A DNA stretch of 64,000 bases from an uncultured Clostridium sp. (GTDB lineage Bacteria > Bacillota_A > Clostridia > TANB77 > CAG-508). The position numbers and the translations under genes were made by a program. Every line of letters starts with the position of its first letter. The first letter of the stretch is position 1. Location: NCBI GenBank assembly GCA_930980675.1, contig CAKNIU010000001.1, positions 62,001-126,000 on the forward strand. The letters run 5' to 3'. The notes under the pieces were generated by a model. That model was not told the DNA's origin. It saw nothing but the letters and a program-made list of their open reading frames with translations, and did not search any database. This document shows, one piece after another, positions 44,542 to 53,677 of this stretch.

Positions 44542-45996
44542 ATGATAATAAAAAGAAATCAGGAAAAAAGAAAAAATAGTAAAAGATTATTAAGAATGAT
44601 AAAAAAACAGGTGCAAGGTATAACATTAATAGCGTTAGTCGTTACAGTCATTGTTCTTTTAATCCTTGCAGGAGTAGCACTAAACTTAACAGTAGGTGAT
44701 AATGGATTGTTTAAGAGAGCTCAAAATGCAACGGATACTTGGCAAGAGGCAAGTGAAAGAGAAGCAATAGAGTTAGCTGTAGCAGGAATGCAAATAGGTA
44801 GTATGCAGGAAACAGGTATGACAAAAACAGAATTAGAAAATTCATTAAAAGAGCAATTTGGAGATGAAGCAAGTGTAGAAGATAATGAAGATGGAAGTTT
44901 TTTAGTAACAATAGGAGAAAATCAATATTACCTAGGAGAAGACGGAGAAATAATAGATAGTTCAAATATGGTAAAAATAAGTACAGCAGAAGAATTAAAA
45001 GCATTTAGAGATGATGTAAATAGTGGAAATACCTACGAAGGGAAATATGTTTATTTAGCAAATGATATAACACTAGATATAAATGAAGAATGGGAGCCAA
45101 TAGGATATTATTCACAGGACACTGAATCAATAAGAAAAGTTTTAGAAAATGAAAAGAATAAACCATTTTCAGGAATTTTTGATGGACATGGGCATACAAT
45201 AAATAATATGCATATAAACACATCAAATATAGTTCAAGGACTATTTGGTTTAGTAATAAATGGAGAAATAAAAAGTATAAATATTGCAGAAAGCTGTTCG
45301 ATTAATACAGGCGGAAATTCAGGTAGTGTTGTAGGATATATGTATAATACAGGGAAAATAAGTGGTTGTAAAAATTATGCTAATTTAAATCAAGTAAATG
45401 GTGGCATAGTCGGGAATATTGCAGGTTCAATTACAGTAAGCGATTGCATAAACTATGGAGATATACAAAATGGATCTGGCGGAATAGTTGGAGGTAGCAA
45501 TGGAACTGATTGGAAAGAGTTTGCGAATGTTCAACATACTATAATTAATTGTGGAAATTATGGCAATATAAAAAAGGCATCATCTAATTATTTGGGAGGT
45601 ATCGAGGGGTCGTTTAAGGGAGATATATTAAATTGTTTCAATAAAGCTGATGTTACCATGAACTCTTCTAATCCTATTGTTGGTGGAATTGCAGGCTCAG
45701 CAACTGGTTTAGTATGTAATTGCTATTCAATCGGAAATGTTTCTTCACAATCATATTCTGTAGGTGGCATTTGTGGACAAGGAGCTATAAAAATATCAAA
45801 TTGTTACAGTATTGGAACAATAACAGGAACATTTTGGACAGGGGATATTCTTGGCTATACTCAGGGAACTACTGTTATAAATAATTGTTATTCACAAAAT
45901 GATGTTTTCACATATTTAAATTTAGGAGATGCATATGTAGAAGATACAGAAAATATAAATCAAGGTTATCCAATATTAAAGTGGCAAAAAAATTAA
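44542..45996 (+). CDS. Prepilin-like surface protein with GLUG-type beta repeats (484 aa)
   Basis: A basic N-terminus of about 30 residues ends KKQVQGITLIALVVTVIVLL: Gly before a long helix with a conserved polar-free start, the layout of a type IV prepilin whose leader is cut after Gly (Phe at +1 replaced by Ile, Glu at +5 absent). After an acidic helical region (SEREAIELAVAG) and a small beta domain (LVTIGENQYYLGEDGEI), residues 145-470 form glycine-rich repeats of the GLUG or right-handed beta-helix kind, for example GGIVGNIAGSITVSDC and GGIVGGSNG, with regularly placed Cys. This suggests a surface adhesin exported by or attached to a pilus-type apparatus. GGAGGG lies 11 bases before the ATG; an inner Met at residue 19 is an alternative start. 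Confidence 0.75.
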   Translation: MIIKRNQEKRKNSKRLLRMIKKQVQGITLIALVVTVIVLLILAGVALNLTVGDNGLFKRAQNATDTWQEASEREAIELAVAGMQIGSMQETGMTKTELENSLKEQFGDEASVEDNEDGSFLVTIGENQYYLGEDGEIIDSSNMVKISTAEELKAFRDDVNSGNTYEGKYVYLANDITLDINEEWEPIGYYSQDTESIRKVLENEKNKPFSGIFDGHGHTINNMHINTSNIVQGLFGLVINGEIKSINIAESCSINTGGNSGSVVGYMYNTGKISGCKNYANLNQVNGGIVGNIAGSITVSDCINYGDIQNGSGGIVGGSNGTDWKEFANVQHTIINCGNYGNIKKASSNYLGGIEGSFKGDILNCFNKADVTMNSSNPIVGGIAGSATGLVCNCYSIGNVSSQSYSVGGICGQGAIKISNCYSIGTITGTFWTGDILGYTQGTTVINNCYSQNDVFTYLNLGDAYVEDTENINQGYPILKWQKN

Positions 45997-46090
45997 AATA
46001 ATTAAATTCAATAAAAACATGTTACTATTTATAGCTTACAGCTCAAAAAGTATGTAATATTAATGTAATTAAAACTTAATATAAAATCAC

Positions 46091-46134
46091 AAATACAAGT
46101 ATGTCATTTTCCGTGAAATACTTGTATTTTTTTA
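46091..46134 (+). terminator. Terminator after the surface-protein gene
   Basis: AAATACAAGTAT (46091-46102) pairs with ATACTTGTATTT (46118-46129), followed by a T run. Confidence 0.88.
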
Positions 46135-46261
46135 CTTTTTTTGATATATTTAGTTCGTAAAACGAAAAAGTTTTTGGTGAATATAAAAAATTATGTTTTT
46201 CATATTTAGCAAAAGTAACTAAAAAAGAAAAAATTATAAAAGTTAGTTTAGGGAGGCTTAA

Positions 46262-47467
46262 ATGAAAAAAATACTCTTTTCTGCTTATTCACTAGATGTT
46301 GGTGGTATAGAAACAGCACTTGTTACATTGCTAAAATATTTAGTTAAAGATTATGACATTACATTAGTTTTAGAAAAAAAGCAGGGAATATTTTTAGAAG
46401 ACTTACCTCAAAAAATAAAAGTCTTAACTTATACTCCATGTAGCATAAAATTTGGCATTATTAGAAAAGCAGTAAATTTTTTAAAACAATTAAGATTTAA
46501 AATAAAATATAAAAATAAATTTGATTTTTCGGCAGATTTTGCCACATATAGCATGCCTGCATCATTTGTTGCAAGAGTGGCTAGTAAAAATAGTGCTATT
46601 TGGATTCATAATAATTATATGAATTTTTACAATGATGATATAAAGCAATACAGAAAATTCTTTAATAGTTTAAAAATACAAGATTTTAAGAAAATTGTTT
46701 TTGTATCAGATTTGGATAAAAAAGTTTTTATTGCACAATTTCCTGAGTTAATAAAAAATACGGTGGTTTGCAATAATTTGATAGACTATAAAAGAATACA
46801 AAAATTGGCTGATGAAAAAATACCGGATGAAGATTTAGAAAAAATATTCGGTAAAGATTATAAAAATACTATAAAAAATGATGCTAGTCAAAATAAAATT
46901 ATAAAAAATGATGTTAGCCAAAATAAAAATATTAAAAAAGACGATACAAACATATATGAAAATAAAAAAATCCCGATTTTTATAAATGTTGGTAGACATG
47001 ATGAAAAACAGAAAAAAATTTCAAGAATTATAGATGCAACTGAAAAATTAAATAAAAATGGATTTAAATTTAAGGTATTGCTTATTGGTAAAGGTTCAAA
47101 TACCAAGCAATACGAACAAATAATAAGAGAAAAACATTTAGATAATATTATAATGTTAGGACCTAAAAAAAATCCATATCCATATTTTAAATTAAGTGAT
47201 TGTTTTATACTTTCATCACAGTTTGAGGGGTATCCAGTAGTATTTATAGAATCTCAAATATTAGAGCTTCCAATAATTACAACAAATGTTTCAGATAGCA
47301 AAAAGGATATTGATGGAAAATTTGGACAAGTTGTGGAAAACTCAGAAAAAGGTGTGTATAGGGGTATGAAAAATTTCTTGGAAAAGGGTATTAAAATGCA
47401 AAAATTTGATCCAAAAAATTTTAATAATGAAATAACTAAAAAAGTAAAAAAAATAATAGAAGATTAA
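46262..47467 (+). CDS. Glycosyltransferase family 4 with a minisatellite insert
   Basis: First gene of the polysaccharide locus. GT-B fold: N-terminal SAYSLDVGGIETALVTLLKY (acceptor domain) and a C-terminal donor domain with FINVGRHDEKQKKISRIIDA, LIGKGSNTKQYE and the nucleotide-sugar site DCFILSSQFEGYPVVFIES, containing the E-x7-E motif of retaining GT4 enzymes. Between the domains, around residues 204-230, two 30-bp DNA units encode IKNDASQNKI and IKNDVSQNKN, followed by a decayed third. The insert lies in the interdomain linker and probably does not affect catalysis. GGGAGG precedes the ATG by 6 bases. The sugar and linkage cannot be deduced. Confidence 0.9.
   Translation: MKKILFSAYSLDVGGIETALVTLLKYLVKDYDITLVLEKKQGIFLEDLPQKIKVLTYTPCSIKFGIIRKAVNFLKQLRFKIKYKNKFDFSADFATYSMPASFVARVASKNSAIWIHNNYMNFYNDDIKQYRKFFNSLKIQDFKKIVFVSDLDKKVFIAQFPELIKNTVVCNNLIDYKRIQKLADEKIPDEDLEKIFGKDYKNTIKNDASQNKIIKNDVSQNKNIKKDDTNIYENKKIPIFINVGRHDEKQKKISRIIDATEKLNKNGFKFKVLLIGKGSNTKQYEQIIREKHLDNIIMLGPKKNPYPYFKLSDCFILSSQFEGYPVVFIESQILELPIITTNVSDSKKDIDGKFGQVVENSEKGVYRGMKNFLEKGIKMQKFDPKNFNNEITKKVKKIIED
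46871..46960 (+). repeat. In-frame 30-bp tandem repeat in the GT4 gene
   Basis: Two nearly identical 30-base units (46871-46900 and 46901-46930; start ATAAAAAATGATG) and a third that is decayed. The units encode ten residues each. Confidence 0.8.
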
Positions 47468-47468
47468 A

Positions 47469-47534
47469 TTGATGTATAAATAAAGATGAATTATTGATGC
47501 ACAAATAAAGATGAATTGCATGAACAAAGATGAA
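47469..47534 (+). repeat. Direct repeats in the spacer between two transferase genes
   Basis: TTGATGTATAAATAAAGATG (47469-47488) and TTGATGCACAAATAAAGATG (47494-47513) are near copies, followed by a shorter TGCATGAACAAAGATGAA (47517-47534). Three degenerate units of about 25 bases. Confidence 0.75.
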
Positions 47535-47563
47535 TTTTAGAAGGGAAACTACACAAAAATAAT

Positions 47564-48685
47564 ATGATTAGTATAATTATTACTGCATATAATGCTGAAA
47601 AAACTATAGAAAGATGTTTAAATTCAATATTAGACACAAAGTATAATGATTATGAAATTATACTTGTTAATGATGGTTCTACAGATAATACAGAAAGTGT
47701 AATACAGCTTTTTGCATCAGAAAAAATAAAGTATTTTTCAAAAGAAAATACAGGTGTTGCAGATTCAAGAAATTTTGGAATTGAAAAAGCAAAAGGAGAG
47801 TATATTACTTTTGTAGATAGTGATGATTATGTAGATAACAATTACTTTGAAGATTTAGACAAATATATACAAAATGATGTAGATATAATTAAAAGAAAAG
47901 GCATTATAGTGAGCACTAAAGATGTAAAACAAAAGATAGAAGATACTAATTCAAAGAATAAACAAAAAATAGAAGACATTTCATTAAATGACAAACAAAA
48001 GGTAGGGGGGATTGCATTAAAAACAGAGCAAAAAATTGAAGGTGCTACATTTGACATAACAACAGGAGAAGAAGCTTTTAACAAACTATGCTTTACAGAT
48101 AAATTTTTAGATACACTCTGGTCATATGTTATTAAAAAAAGCTTGTTTACGGATAATAATTTGTTTTTTGAAAATGGTAAATATCATGAAGATTTTGGTT
48201 TGCTACCACTTTTAATCTTAAGAGCAAATAAGGTTACCTCTTTAAATGATTATGTATATTATTATGTGCAAACAGATGGAAGTATTATGAGAGAAAATAA
48301 TATAGATAAAACAATAAAAAAGGCAAAAGATGCTCTTTGGCACTATGACAATATTTTAAAAACGATAGAGACTTACAATTTAAGTAAGTTTACACAAGAA
48401 AATGTAAAAATTTATTTAACAAATGCTATTTTACTTAAAGTAAATGAATTTAAAATACTAAAAAAGAGTAAATCAAATCAAAAAAGTGAGAGTGTAGATG
48501 GAATAGATAACTTTGAAGATGATGAAATACAAACTTTAAAAAGGCAATACTTAAAAGCACAAAATTGGTATATAAAAGAACTTAAAAAAAGAAAAATATA
48601 TAAAAATATTAAAGTAAGAAATATTAAACAACTAATTAAAAAAATTGTATTATTTATAAATATAAAGTGGTATGGTAATATTTAA
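47564..48685 (+). CDS. Glycosyltransferase family 2 with a minisatellite insert
   Basis: GT-A fold: MISIIITAYNAEKTIERCL at the start, ILVNDGSTDNTE (nucleotide binding), ADSRNFGIEKAKGEYITFVD and the DSDDYVD metal motif near residue 86. Between about residues 122 and 165, where related enzymes continue directly, four 11-residue units occur (KQKIEDTNSKN, KQKIEDISLND, KQKVGGIALKT, EQKIEGATFDI), encoded by 33-bp units at 47927-48058. The remainder (FDITTGEEAFNKLCFTDKF; KYHEDFGLLPLL) is a normal GT2 C-terminal part with the ED of the catalytic base. The sugar is unknown. It has only a modest ribosome binding site (GAAGGG, 15 bases off). Confidence 0.9.
   Translation: MISIIITAYNAEKTIERCLNSILDTKYNDYEIILVNDGSTDNTESVIQLFASEKIKYFSKENTGVADSRNFGIEKAKGEYITFVDSDDYVDNNYFEDLDKYIQNDVDIIKRKGIIVSTKDVKQKIEDTNSKNKQKIEDISLNDKQKVGGIALKTEQKIEGATFDITTGEEAFNKLCFTDKFLDTLWSYVIKKSLFTDNNLFFENGKYHEDFGLLPLLILRANKVTSLNDYVYYYVQTDGSIMRENNIDKTIKKAKDALWHYDNILKTIETYNLSKFTQENVKIYLTNAILLKVNEFKILKKSKSNQKSESVDGIDNFEDDEIQTLKRQYLKAQNWYIKELKKRKIYKNIKVRNIKQLIKKIVLFINIKWYGNI
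47927..48058 (+). repeat. In-frame 33-bp tandem repeat in the GT2 gene, four units
   Basis: Units start at 47927, 47960, 47993 and 48026, each beginning with a Lys/Glu codon and CAAAA(G/A). Identity is highest between units 1 and 2 (KQKIED) and falls afterwards. Confidence 0.8.
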
Positions 48686-48699
48686 TTATTTAAACTAGT

Positions 48700-48774
48700 A
48701 ATAAAATGCGTACCAATAAGAATACTAAATAGCGGTACTAAATAAAATGCATACCAAGAGATTTAATACTAAAC
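48700..48774 (+). repeat. Degenerate direct repeat in the spacer before a GT2 gene
   Basis: AATAAAATGCGTACCAATAA (48700-48719) and AATAAAATGCATACCAAGAG (48741-48760), each followed by a segment ending AATACTAAA. Two units about 41 bases apart. Confidence 0.7.
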
Positions 48775-48808
48775 AAATTTTAAAATATTAAAAGGAGGCA
48801 AATCTCAA

Positions 48809-49768
48809 ATGCCTAAAGTTAGCGTGATTGTTCCGGTTTATAATGTGGAAAAATATGTAACTAGATGTTTGACATCGCTTATAAATCAAACTTTAGATGA
48901 TATCGAAATAATTGTGGTGAATGATGGTTCAAAAGATAATTCGGAGCAAATAATTAGGGAGTTTAAAAAGGTGCATAATAACATAATATATGTAAAAAAA
49001 GAAAATGGAGGATTATCTAGCGCAAGAAATTTTGGACTAATTTATGCAACAGGTGAATATGTAGCTTTTTTAGATTCAGATGATTATGTAGATAGAAAAA
49101 CATATCAAAAAATGTATGAAAAAGCAAAAGCTACAAATAGCGATTATGTTGAATGTGACTTTATTTGGCAATATCCTGACCATCAAAAAATTGATACAGG
49201 CTTCAGATACAAAGATAAAAAAGAAATGTTTGAAAAAATTAGGGTGGTTGCATGGAATAAACTTATAAAAAGAGAGATTATTATTAATAATAAATTAGAA
49301 TTTCCAGTAGGACTTAATTATGAAGATATTGAATTTTCATATAAATTAATTCCATATATAAACAAATTTGCATTTGTAGAAGAACCACTTATTTATTATG
49401 TGCAAAGAGAAAATTCTATAGTAAATAAACAAGATTCTAAAACTAAACAAATCTTTAAAGTACTAGATAATGTTATAGAGTATTATAAAAAAATAGGTTT
49501 ATATAGTGAATATGCCACTCAAATAGAATACACTTGTGCAAGACTTTTATTGTGTAGTTCATTAAAACGAATGATACAAATTCCTGATAAAGTAACAAGG
49601 GAGTTGATATTAACAGAAACATGGCAAAATTTAAATGGCAAGTTTCCGAACTGGAAGCAAAATGTGTTGCTAAAAAAGAATAATACGGTAAATGGGATTT
49701 TTATGAAAACAATGAATAATACTACTTTTAAAATTTACACAAAGGTGCTGAGATTGGTTTGGAGATAA
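48809..49768 (+). CDS. Glycosyltransferase family 2 (EpsJ/CpsI-like)
   Basis: A 319-residue GT-A transferase: VSVIVPVYNVEKYVTRCLTS, EIIVVNDGSKDNSEQIIREF, NGGLSSARNFGLIYATGEYV and AFLDSDDYVDRKTYQKM with the DSDD metal site near residue 91. NYEDIEFSYKLIPYINKF supplies the catalytic-base ED. The C-terminal 70 residues are helical. It has no insert, unlike its neighbours. AAAGGAGG lies about 10 bases before the ATG. It most likely adds one sugar to the lipid-linked repeat unit in the cytoplasm; which sugar is not evident. Confidence 0.93.
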   Translation: MPKVSVIVPVYNVEKYVTRCLTSLINQTLDDIEIIVVNDGSKDNSEQIIREFKKVHNNIIYVKKENGGLSSARNFGLIYATGEYVAFLDSDDYVDRKTYQKMYEKAKATNSDYVECDFIWQYPDHQKIDTGFRYKDKKEMFEKIRVVAWNKLIKREIIINNKLEFPVGLNYEDIEFSYKLIPYINKFAFVEEPLIYYVQRENSIVNKQDSKTKQIFKVLDNVIEYYKKIGLYSEYATQIEYTCARLLLCSSLKRMIQIPDKVTRELILTETWQNLNGKFPNWKQNVLLKKNNTVNGIFMKTMNNTTFKIYTKVLRLVWR

Positions 49769-49782
49769 AAGGAAAAATGATT

Positions 49783-51183
49783 ATGACAATAATTAAAAAA
49801 ATAAAAATAGAATATATCGTATACTTTTACATAATACTTTGTCCAATACTAGATATAGCAAGTTTTTTATTTAGAAACGCTTTTGATACAAATATATCTA
49901 TTTCAACATTTTTAAGACCTATTATTCCAATAATTCTTGGAATATACATATTTATAAAGGTAAATAAAAAGCATAAATTAATTTTAGCTGGTATTGCTTC
50001 TATTTATGTAGCATATGGAGCAATTCACTTACTTGTAACTAAAAATTTTTTAACAGGATGCTCTTATGGTGGAGTTATTCAAGAGCTACAGTATGTAGTT
50101 AATTATACTTTTTTGGTGTTCAATTTGGTTGTATTTTACTATGTTTTTAGAAATAATACTAAAATTAAAAATTTAAGACTCGCCATTTTAGTTATGTGTG
50201 CCATTTACATTGCAAGTATTTATTTAGCAATACTTACAGGAACGTCGTCATATACATACCCTCAAGAAAAAATAGGGTATAAAGGTTGGATTGAATCTGG
50301 AAATAGCTTAGGTGCAATATTATGCATTTCTACGTTTATAATACTACCTCTAATAAAAGATAAAAAATATAGAATACCAACAATAATTATTCTTTTACTA
50401 GTTGGAGTATACTTAGTGGCATTAATAGGAACAAGAGTAGGATTACTAGGATTTTTCTTAGCAATAGCAGTATTTATAGCTATAGAAGTATTGTTTTGTA
50501 AAAACAAAGTTGCAATAATTGGATTTGTTATATTAGCTGTGGGAGTAATAACAGTTGGACTAGTTGGCTCAAACACTTTAAAAAGAAGAAGTCAAATGAA
50601 TGAATCACAATATACAATTATAGATGAGGCAACAGGTGAAGTTGGGAATATGACAGGCGATATGCTTAAAATAAAAAATAGTATTTTAAATGGAACTTTA
50701 GAAGAAGGATTTATGTCAGATGCACAGCAAAAAGCAGTTCTTGATTTATATGATTTTGCCAAAGAACACAATTTGGCAGGAAACGATACAAGAACACAAC
50801 AATTAATTTACAATTTTTATTTAGTATTAGAACAAAAAAGCATACTTGGCATAATTTTTGGAAATGGTTTTGAAACTAATTTTAGAGAAATGATTATGGA
50901 AAATGAACTTGCAAGTTTGCTATTTAACTTTGGAATTGTTGGATTTGCATTGTATGCCGGTCCATTTTTAGCCATTCTTATCTATTCTTTAATAGATGTA
51001 ATTAAAAAGCTAAAAGCAAAACAAAAATTAGAAACTTCATATTTAATGGCGATTGCAGGGCTAGTACTAATATTTGCATTATCATATTTATCTGGATACA
51101 TATTCTTTAATTCATCATTAATTGCAGTAATATCAGTGCTTGCAATTATAATAAGCTCTAATAGATATGCTGAAATGCTCTGA
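49783..51183 (+). CDS. O-antigen ligase / polymerase-like membrane protein
   Basis: About 466 residues with ten or more helices and one larger extracytoplasmic loop (about residues 265-345, with NDTRTQQLIYNFYLVLEQKS), the layout of WaaL/Wzy-type (Wzy_C) proteins that ligate or polymerise polysaccharide on the outer membrane face. GTRVGLLGFFLAIAVF is the conserved Arg-containing helix of the family. The frame also opens at a TTG (49759) and at ATG 49777; AAAAGGA at 49767-49773 is best spaced for ATG 49783. The preceding GT2 stop overlaps the possible start region, so the genes are probably coupled. Confidence 0.85.
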   Translation: MTIIKKIKIEYIVYFYIILCPILDIASFLFRNAFDTNISISTFLRPIIPIILGIYIFIKVNKKHKLILAGIASIYVAYGAIHLLVTKNFLTGCSYGGVIQELQYVVNYTFLVFNLVVFYYVFRNNTKIKNLRLAILVMCAIYIASIYLAILTGTSSYTYPQEKIGYKGWIESGNSLGAILCISTFIILPLIKDKKYRIPTIIILLLVGVYLVALIGTRVGLLGFFLAIAVFIAIEVLFCKNKVAIIGFVILAVGVITVGLVGSNTLKRRSQMNESQYTIIDEATGEVGNMTGDMLKIKNSILNGTLEEGFMSDAQQKAVLDLYDFAKEHNLAGNDTRTQQLIYNFYLVLEQKSILGIIFGNGFETNFREMIMENELASLLFNFGIVGFALYAGPFLAILIYSLIDVIKKLKAKQKLETSYLMAIAGLVLIFALSYLSGYIFFNSSLIAVISVLAIIISSNRYAEML

Positions 51184-51224
51184 AACATATATTTAAACGA
51201 AAAATATAAAAAAGAGGTGATAAT

Positions 51225-52508
51225 TTGAAAAAAATAATATTTGGAATAACTAGTTTAACTATAGGAGGTGCTGAGAGAGTGCTTGTTGACTTAGCAAATA
51301 GACTTTCAAGTGAATATAGTGTAACTATTTTTACAATTTATGATGGTGGGGAGCTAAAAAATGAGCTTAATTCAAATATTAAGAAAATTGCTTTGTATAG
51401 AAAGCAATATAAAGAACTTTCAAAAATTGAGAAATTAAAAGCATCACTAAAATTAATATTTTATAAAAAGAAAATATATGAAGCAATAATGAAAAGAGGC
51501 TATGATGCAGAAATAGCTTTTTTAGAAGGTCCTATTACAAGGCTTTTTGCTACAAGTACCAAAAAAGATAAAATACTTGAACATACAAAAAATAAAGAAA
51601 ATGAAAGTAGAATTATTGAAGAACAGACTAATACAAAAATAGCATGGATTCACAATGATATTTCAAAAGTTTATGGAAATGGTATAAAGGCTAAAATAAA
51701 AAAATGGGCTGACGGAATAGCTTACAAAAAATATGATAAACTTATATTTGTAAGTGAAGAAAATAAGCAAGATTTTAATAAGGAATACAAATGGGCAAAT
51801 GAGTCTAATGAAGAGATAATTCGTAATTATATAGATTATAAAAAAGTATTGCAAAAAGCAGATGAAAAGGTGGAATTGCCTTTTGATAACAAAGAAATAA
51901 ATTTACTTACAGTATGTAGGCTTGTGGAGCAAAAGGCATTAGACAGATTTATAAAAGTATGCAAAGAACTTGAAAACAAAGGAATTCACGTAAAAGTTTA
52001 TGTTGTAGGAGACGGATCACAGAGATATAATTTGCAAAAACAGATAGATTCTGAAGGGCTAACAAATAGATTTATTTTGTTAGGTCAAAAAGAAAATCCA
52101 TATCCATACATAAAATATTGTGATTATTTTTGCCTTTTATCCTATTATGAAGGATATGGTATGGTACTAGAAGAAGCAAAAATATTAAATAAACCTATTA
52201 TTTTAACAAATACAGCAGCTAAAGAATGTGCAAAGGGTTATGATAAGGCATTAGTTCTTGATAATAATTTTAAAGGGATAGTAAATGGATTAGAAAAAGA
52301 GCTAAAAAGTGATAATGTTAAATATTTAGAAAGTAATTTTAATAAAAATAATGCCCAAAACGGCAAAACTAATGAAAATTTTATAACAAATGCCAAAGAT
52401 GGTAAAGTTAATGAAAATTCTATAACAAATAGTAAAGAAAACTTAACGCAAAATACAAATGAAGAAGTACAAGAACAAATCATAAGAAAAATAAAAAATA
52501 TACTTTAA
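51225..52508 (+). CDS. Glycosyltransferase family 4 with a C-terminal minisatellite
   Basis: GT-B transferase: FGITSLTIGGAERVLVDLANRL at the start, KIAWIHNDISKVYG, donor domain LLTVCRLVEQKALDRFIKVC, VYVVGDGSQRYNLQKQID, and CDYFCLLSYYEGYGMVLEEAK with the E-x7-E acids. Residues 376-414 are three 13-residue units (NAQNGKTNENFIT, NAKDGKVNENSIT, NSKENLTQNTNEE) encoded by 39-bp units at 52350-52466, just before the last helix. The start is a TTG at 51225 with AGAGGTG 8 bases upstream. It is the third transferase in this row with an in-frame repeat insert. Confidence 0.9.
   Translation: MKKIIFGITSLTIGGAERVLVDLANRLSSEYSVTIFTIYDGGELKNELNSNIKKIALYRKQYKELSKIEKLKASLKLIFYKKKIYEAIMKRGYDAEIAFLEGPITRLFATSTKKDKILEHTKNKENESRIIEEQTNTKIAWIHNDISKVYGNGIKAKIKKWADGIAYKKYDKLIFVSEENKQDFNKEYKWANESNEEIIRNYIDYKKVLQKADEKVELPFDNKEINLLTVCRLVEQKALDRFIKVCKELENKGIHVKVYVVGDGSQRYNLQKQIDSEGLTNRFILLGQKENPYPYIKYCDYFCLLSYYEGYGMVLEEAKILNKPIILTNTAAKECAKGYDKALVLDNNFKGIVNGLEKELKSDNVKYLESNFNKNNAQNGKTNENFITNAKDGKVNENSITNSKENLTQNTNEEVQEQIIRKIKNIL
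52350..52466 (+). repeat. In-frame 39-bp tandem repeat in the second GT4 gene, three units
   Basis: Units at 52350-52388, 52389-52427 and 52428-52466. The first two share most positions (AATGCC(C/A)AA..GG.AAA); the third has decayed. Confidence 0.8.
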
Positions 52509-52609
52509 AACATATATTGATGCTAATAATAAAAGTCAAAAATATAATTGTAACTCAAATATTAAATAAGTAAAAATAAAGTATATGAAAAGAAATTTAG
52601 GAGAAAAGA

Positions 52610-53566
52610 ATGAAAATATCAATACTTACACCAGCGTACAATAGAGGGGATAAATTAAATAAATTATATACAAGTTTACTAGTAAATAATAATTCAAATG
52701 TGGAAATAGAATGGTTGGTGATGGACGATGGTTCCACAGATAAAACTAGATATATAGTAACAAATTTTATAAAACAAAATATAATAGACATAAAATATTA
52801 TTATCAAGAAAATGCGGGTAAAATGGCAGCATTAAATAATTTAGTCAAATATGCAACAGGAGATGTAATAATAGAATGTGACTCAGATGATTATTTTACA
52901 GTCGGAGCTTTTGATACAATTGCCAAATATGAGGACAAGCTAACTGATGAAATATATGCTTTAGTATTTCTTAAATATGATCAAAATGGAAACAATATGG
53001 GAAATAATTTTCCAGAAAATTTGTATAGAAGTGATATGTTTAGCTTGTATTTTAGAGAAAATATAACAGGAGAAAAAGCCTTGGTATTTAATAGTAATAT
53101 ACGTAAAAGGTTTGGATACAAGTTAGAAGCGGATGAAAAATTTGTTACAGAGTCAAGAATGTATCATCAAATGGATTTAGAGTATGATGTTATTTGTATA
53201 AATGAGCCAATAATGATATGTGAATATCAAAAAGACGGATATTCAAAAAATATACAAAAAGTATTTAAAGAAAATCCTTTAGGATATTATGAATACTTTA
53301 AAGAAATATTAGAAATGGATTTAACAGGAGTTACACTTAAGAAAAAACTTTATATTTATAAACATTATATTTTGTTTTCAGTATTAGCCGAAAGGAACCA
53401 TGCTATAAGAAATGTAACAGGAGTATTAAATAAAATAATTGTGGCAATAATGTGGATACCTGGAGCTATCAAGACTAAAGCCATGTTTAAGGAAAAAAGA
53501 CAAAATGACGAAGAAAATAAAATGAATAAGAACAAGAAAAATAATAATAAAATAAAGAATAATTAG
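52610..53566 (+). CDS. Glycosyltransferase family 2
   Basis: A 318-residue GT-A enzyme: MKISILTPAYNRGDKLNKLY, EWLVMDDGSTDKTR, ENAGKMAALNNLVKYATGDV and IECDSDDYFTVGAFDTI with the metal-binding DSDD near residue 89. The C-terminus ends in a low-complexity Asn/Lys tail (NKMNKNKKNNNKIKNN-like, about 25 residues) that continues the theme of lysine/asparagine expansions in this locus. A typical GT2 for wall teichoic acid or capsule. TTAGGAG precedes the ATG by about 7 bases. A consensus promoter follows at 53575. Confidence 0.9.
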   Translation: MKISILTPAYNRGDKLNKLYTSLLVNNNSNVEIEWLVMDDGSTDKTRYIVTNFIKQNIIDIKYYYQENAGKMAALNNLVKYATGDVIIECDSDDYFTVGAFDTIAKYEDKLTDEIYALVFLKYDQNGNNMGNNFPENLYRSDMFSLYFRENITGEKALVFNSNIRKRFGYKLEADEKFVTESRMYHQMDLEYDVICINEPIMICEYQKDGYSKNIQKVFKENPLGYYEYFKEILEMDLTGVTLKKKLYIYKHYILFSVLAERNHAIRNVTGVLNKIIVAIMWIPGAIKTKAMFKEKRQNDEENKMNKNKKNNNKIKNN

Positions 53567-53574
53567 CAAAAATT

Positions 53575-53603
53575 TTGACAATCATGCTATTTTATACTAT
53601 TAT
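53575..53603 (+). promoter_or_regulatory. Promoter for the exporter genes, TTGACA-17-TATTAT
   Basis: Perfect TTGACA (53575-53580), a 17-base spacer and TATTAT (53598-53603), 75 bases before the ATG of the ABC ATPase. It marks a second transcription unit in the polysaccharide locus. Confidence 0.65.
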
Positions 53604-53677
53604 ATATGAAGTGAAAATATTTTTATGATAAAAAAGATTATGCAAACAAAAATGGACAAGAAAGGAAATTATTCAAA

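Noticed and set aside
46871..48774. CRISPR-like array from the repeats in the polysaccharide locus
   Set aside because: Units are contiguous, degenerate and mostly in frame within genes; there are no unique spacers and no cas genes.
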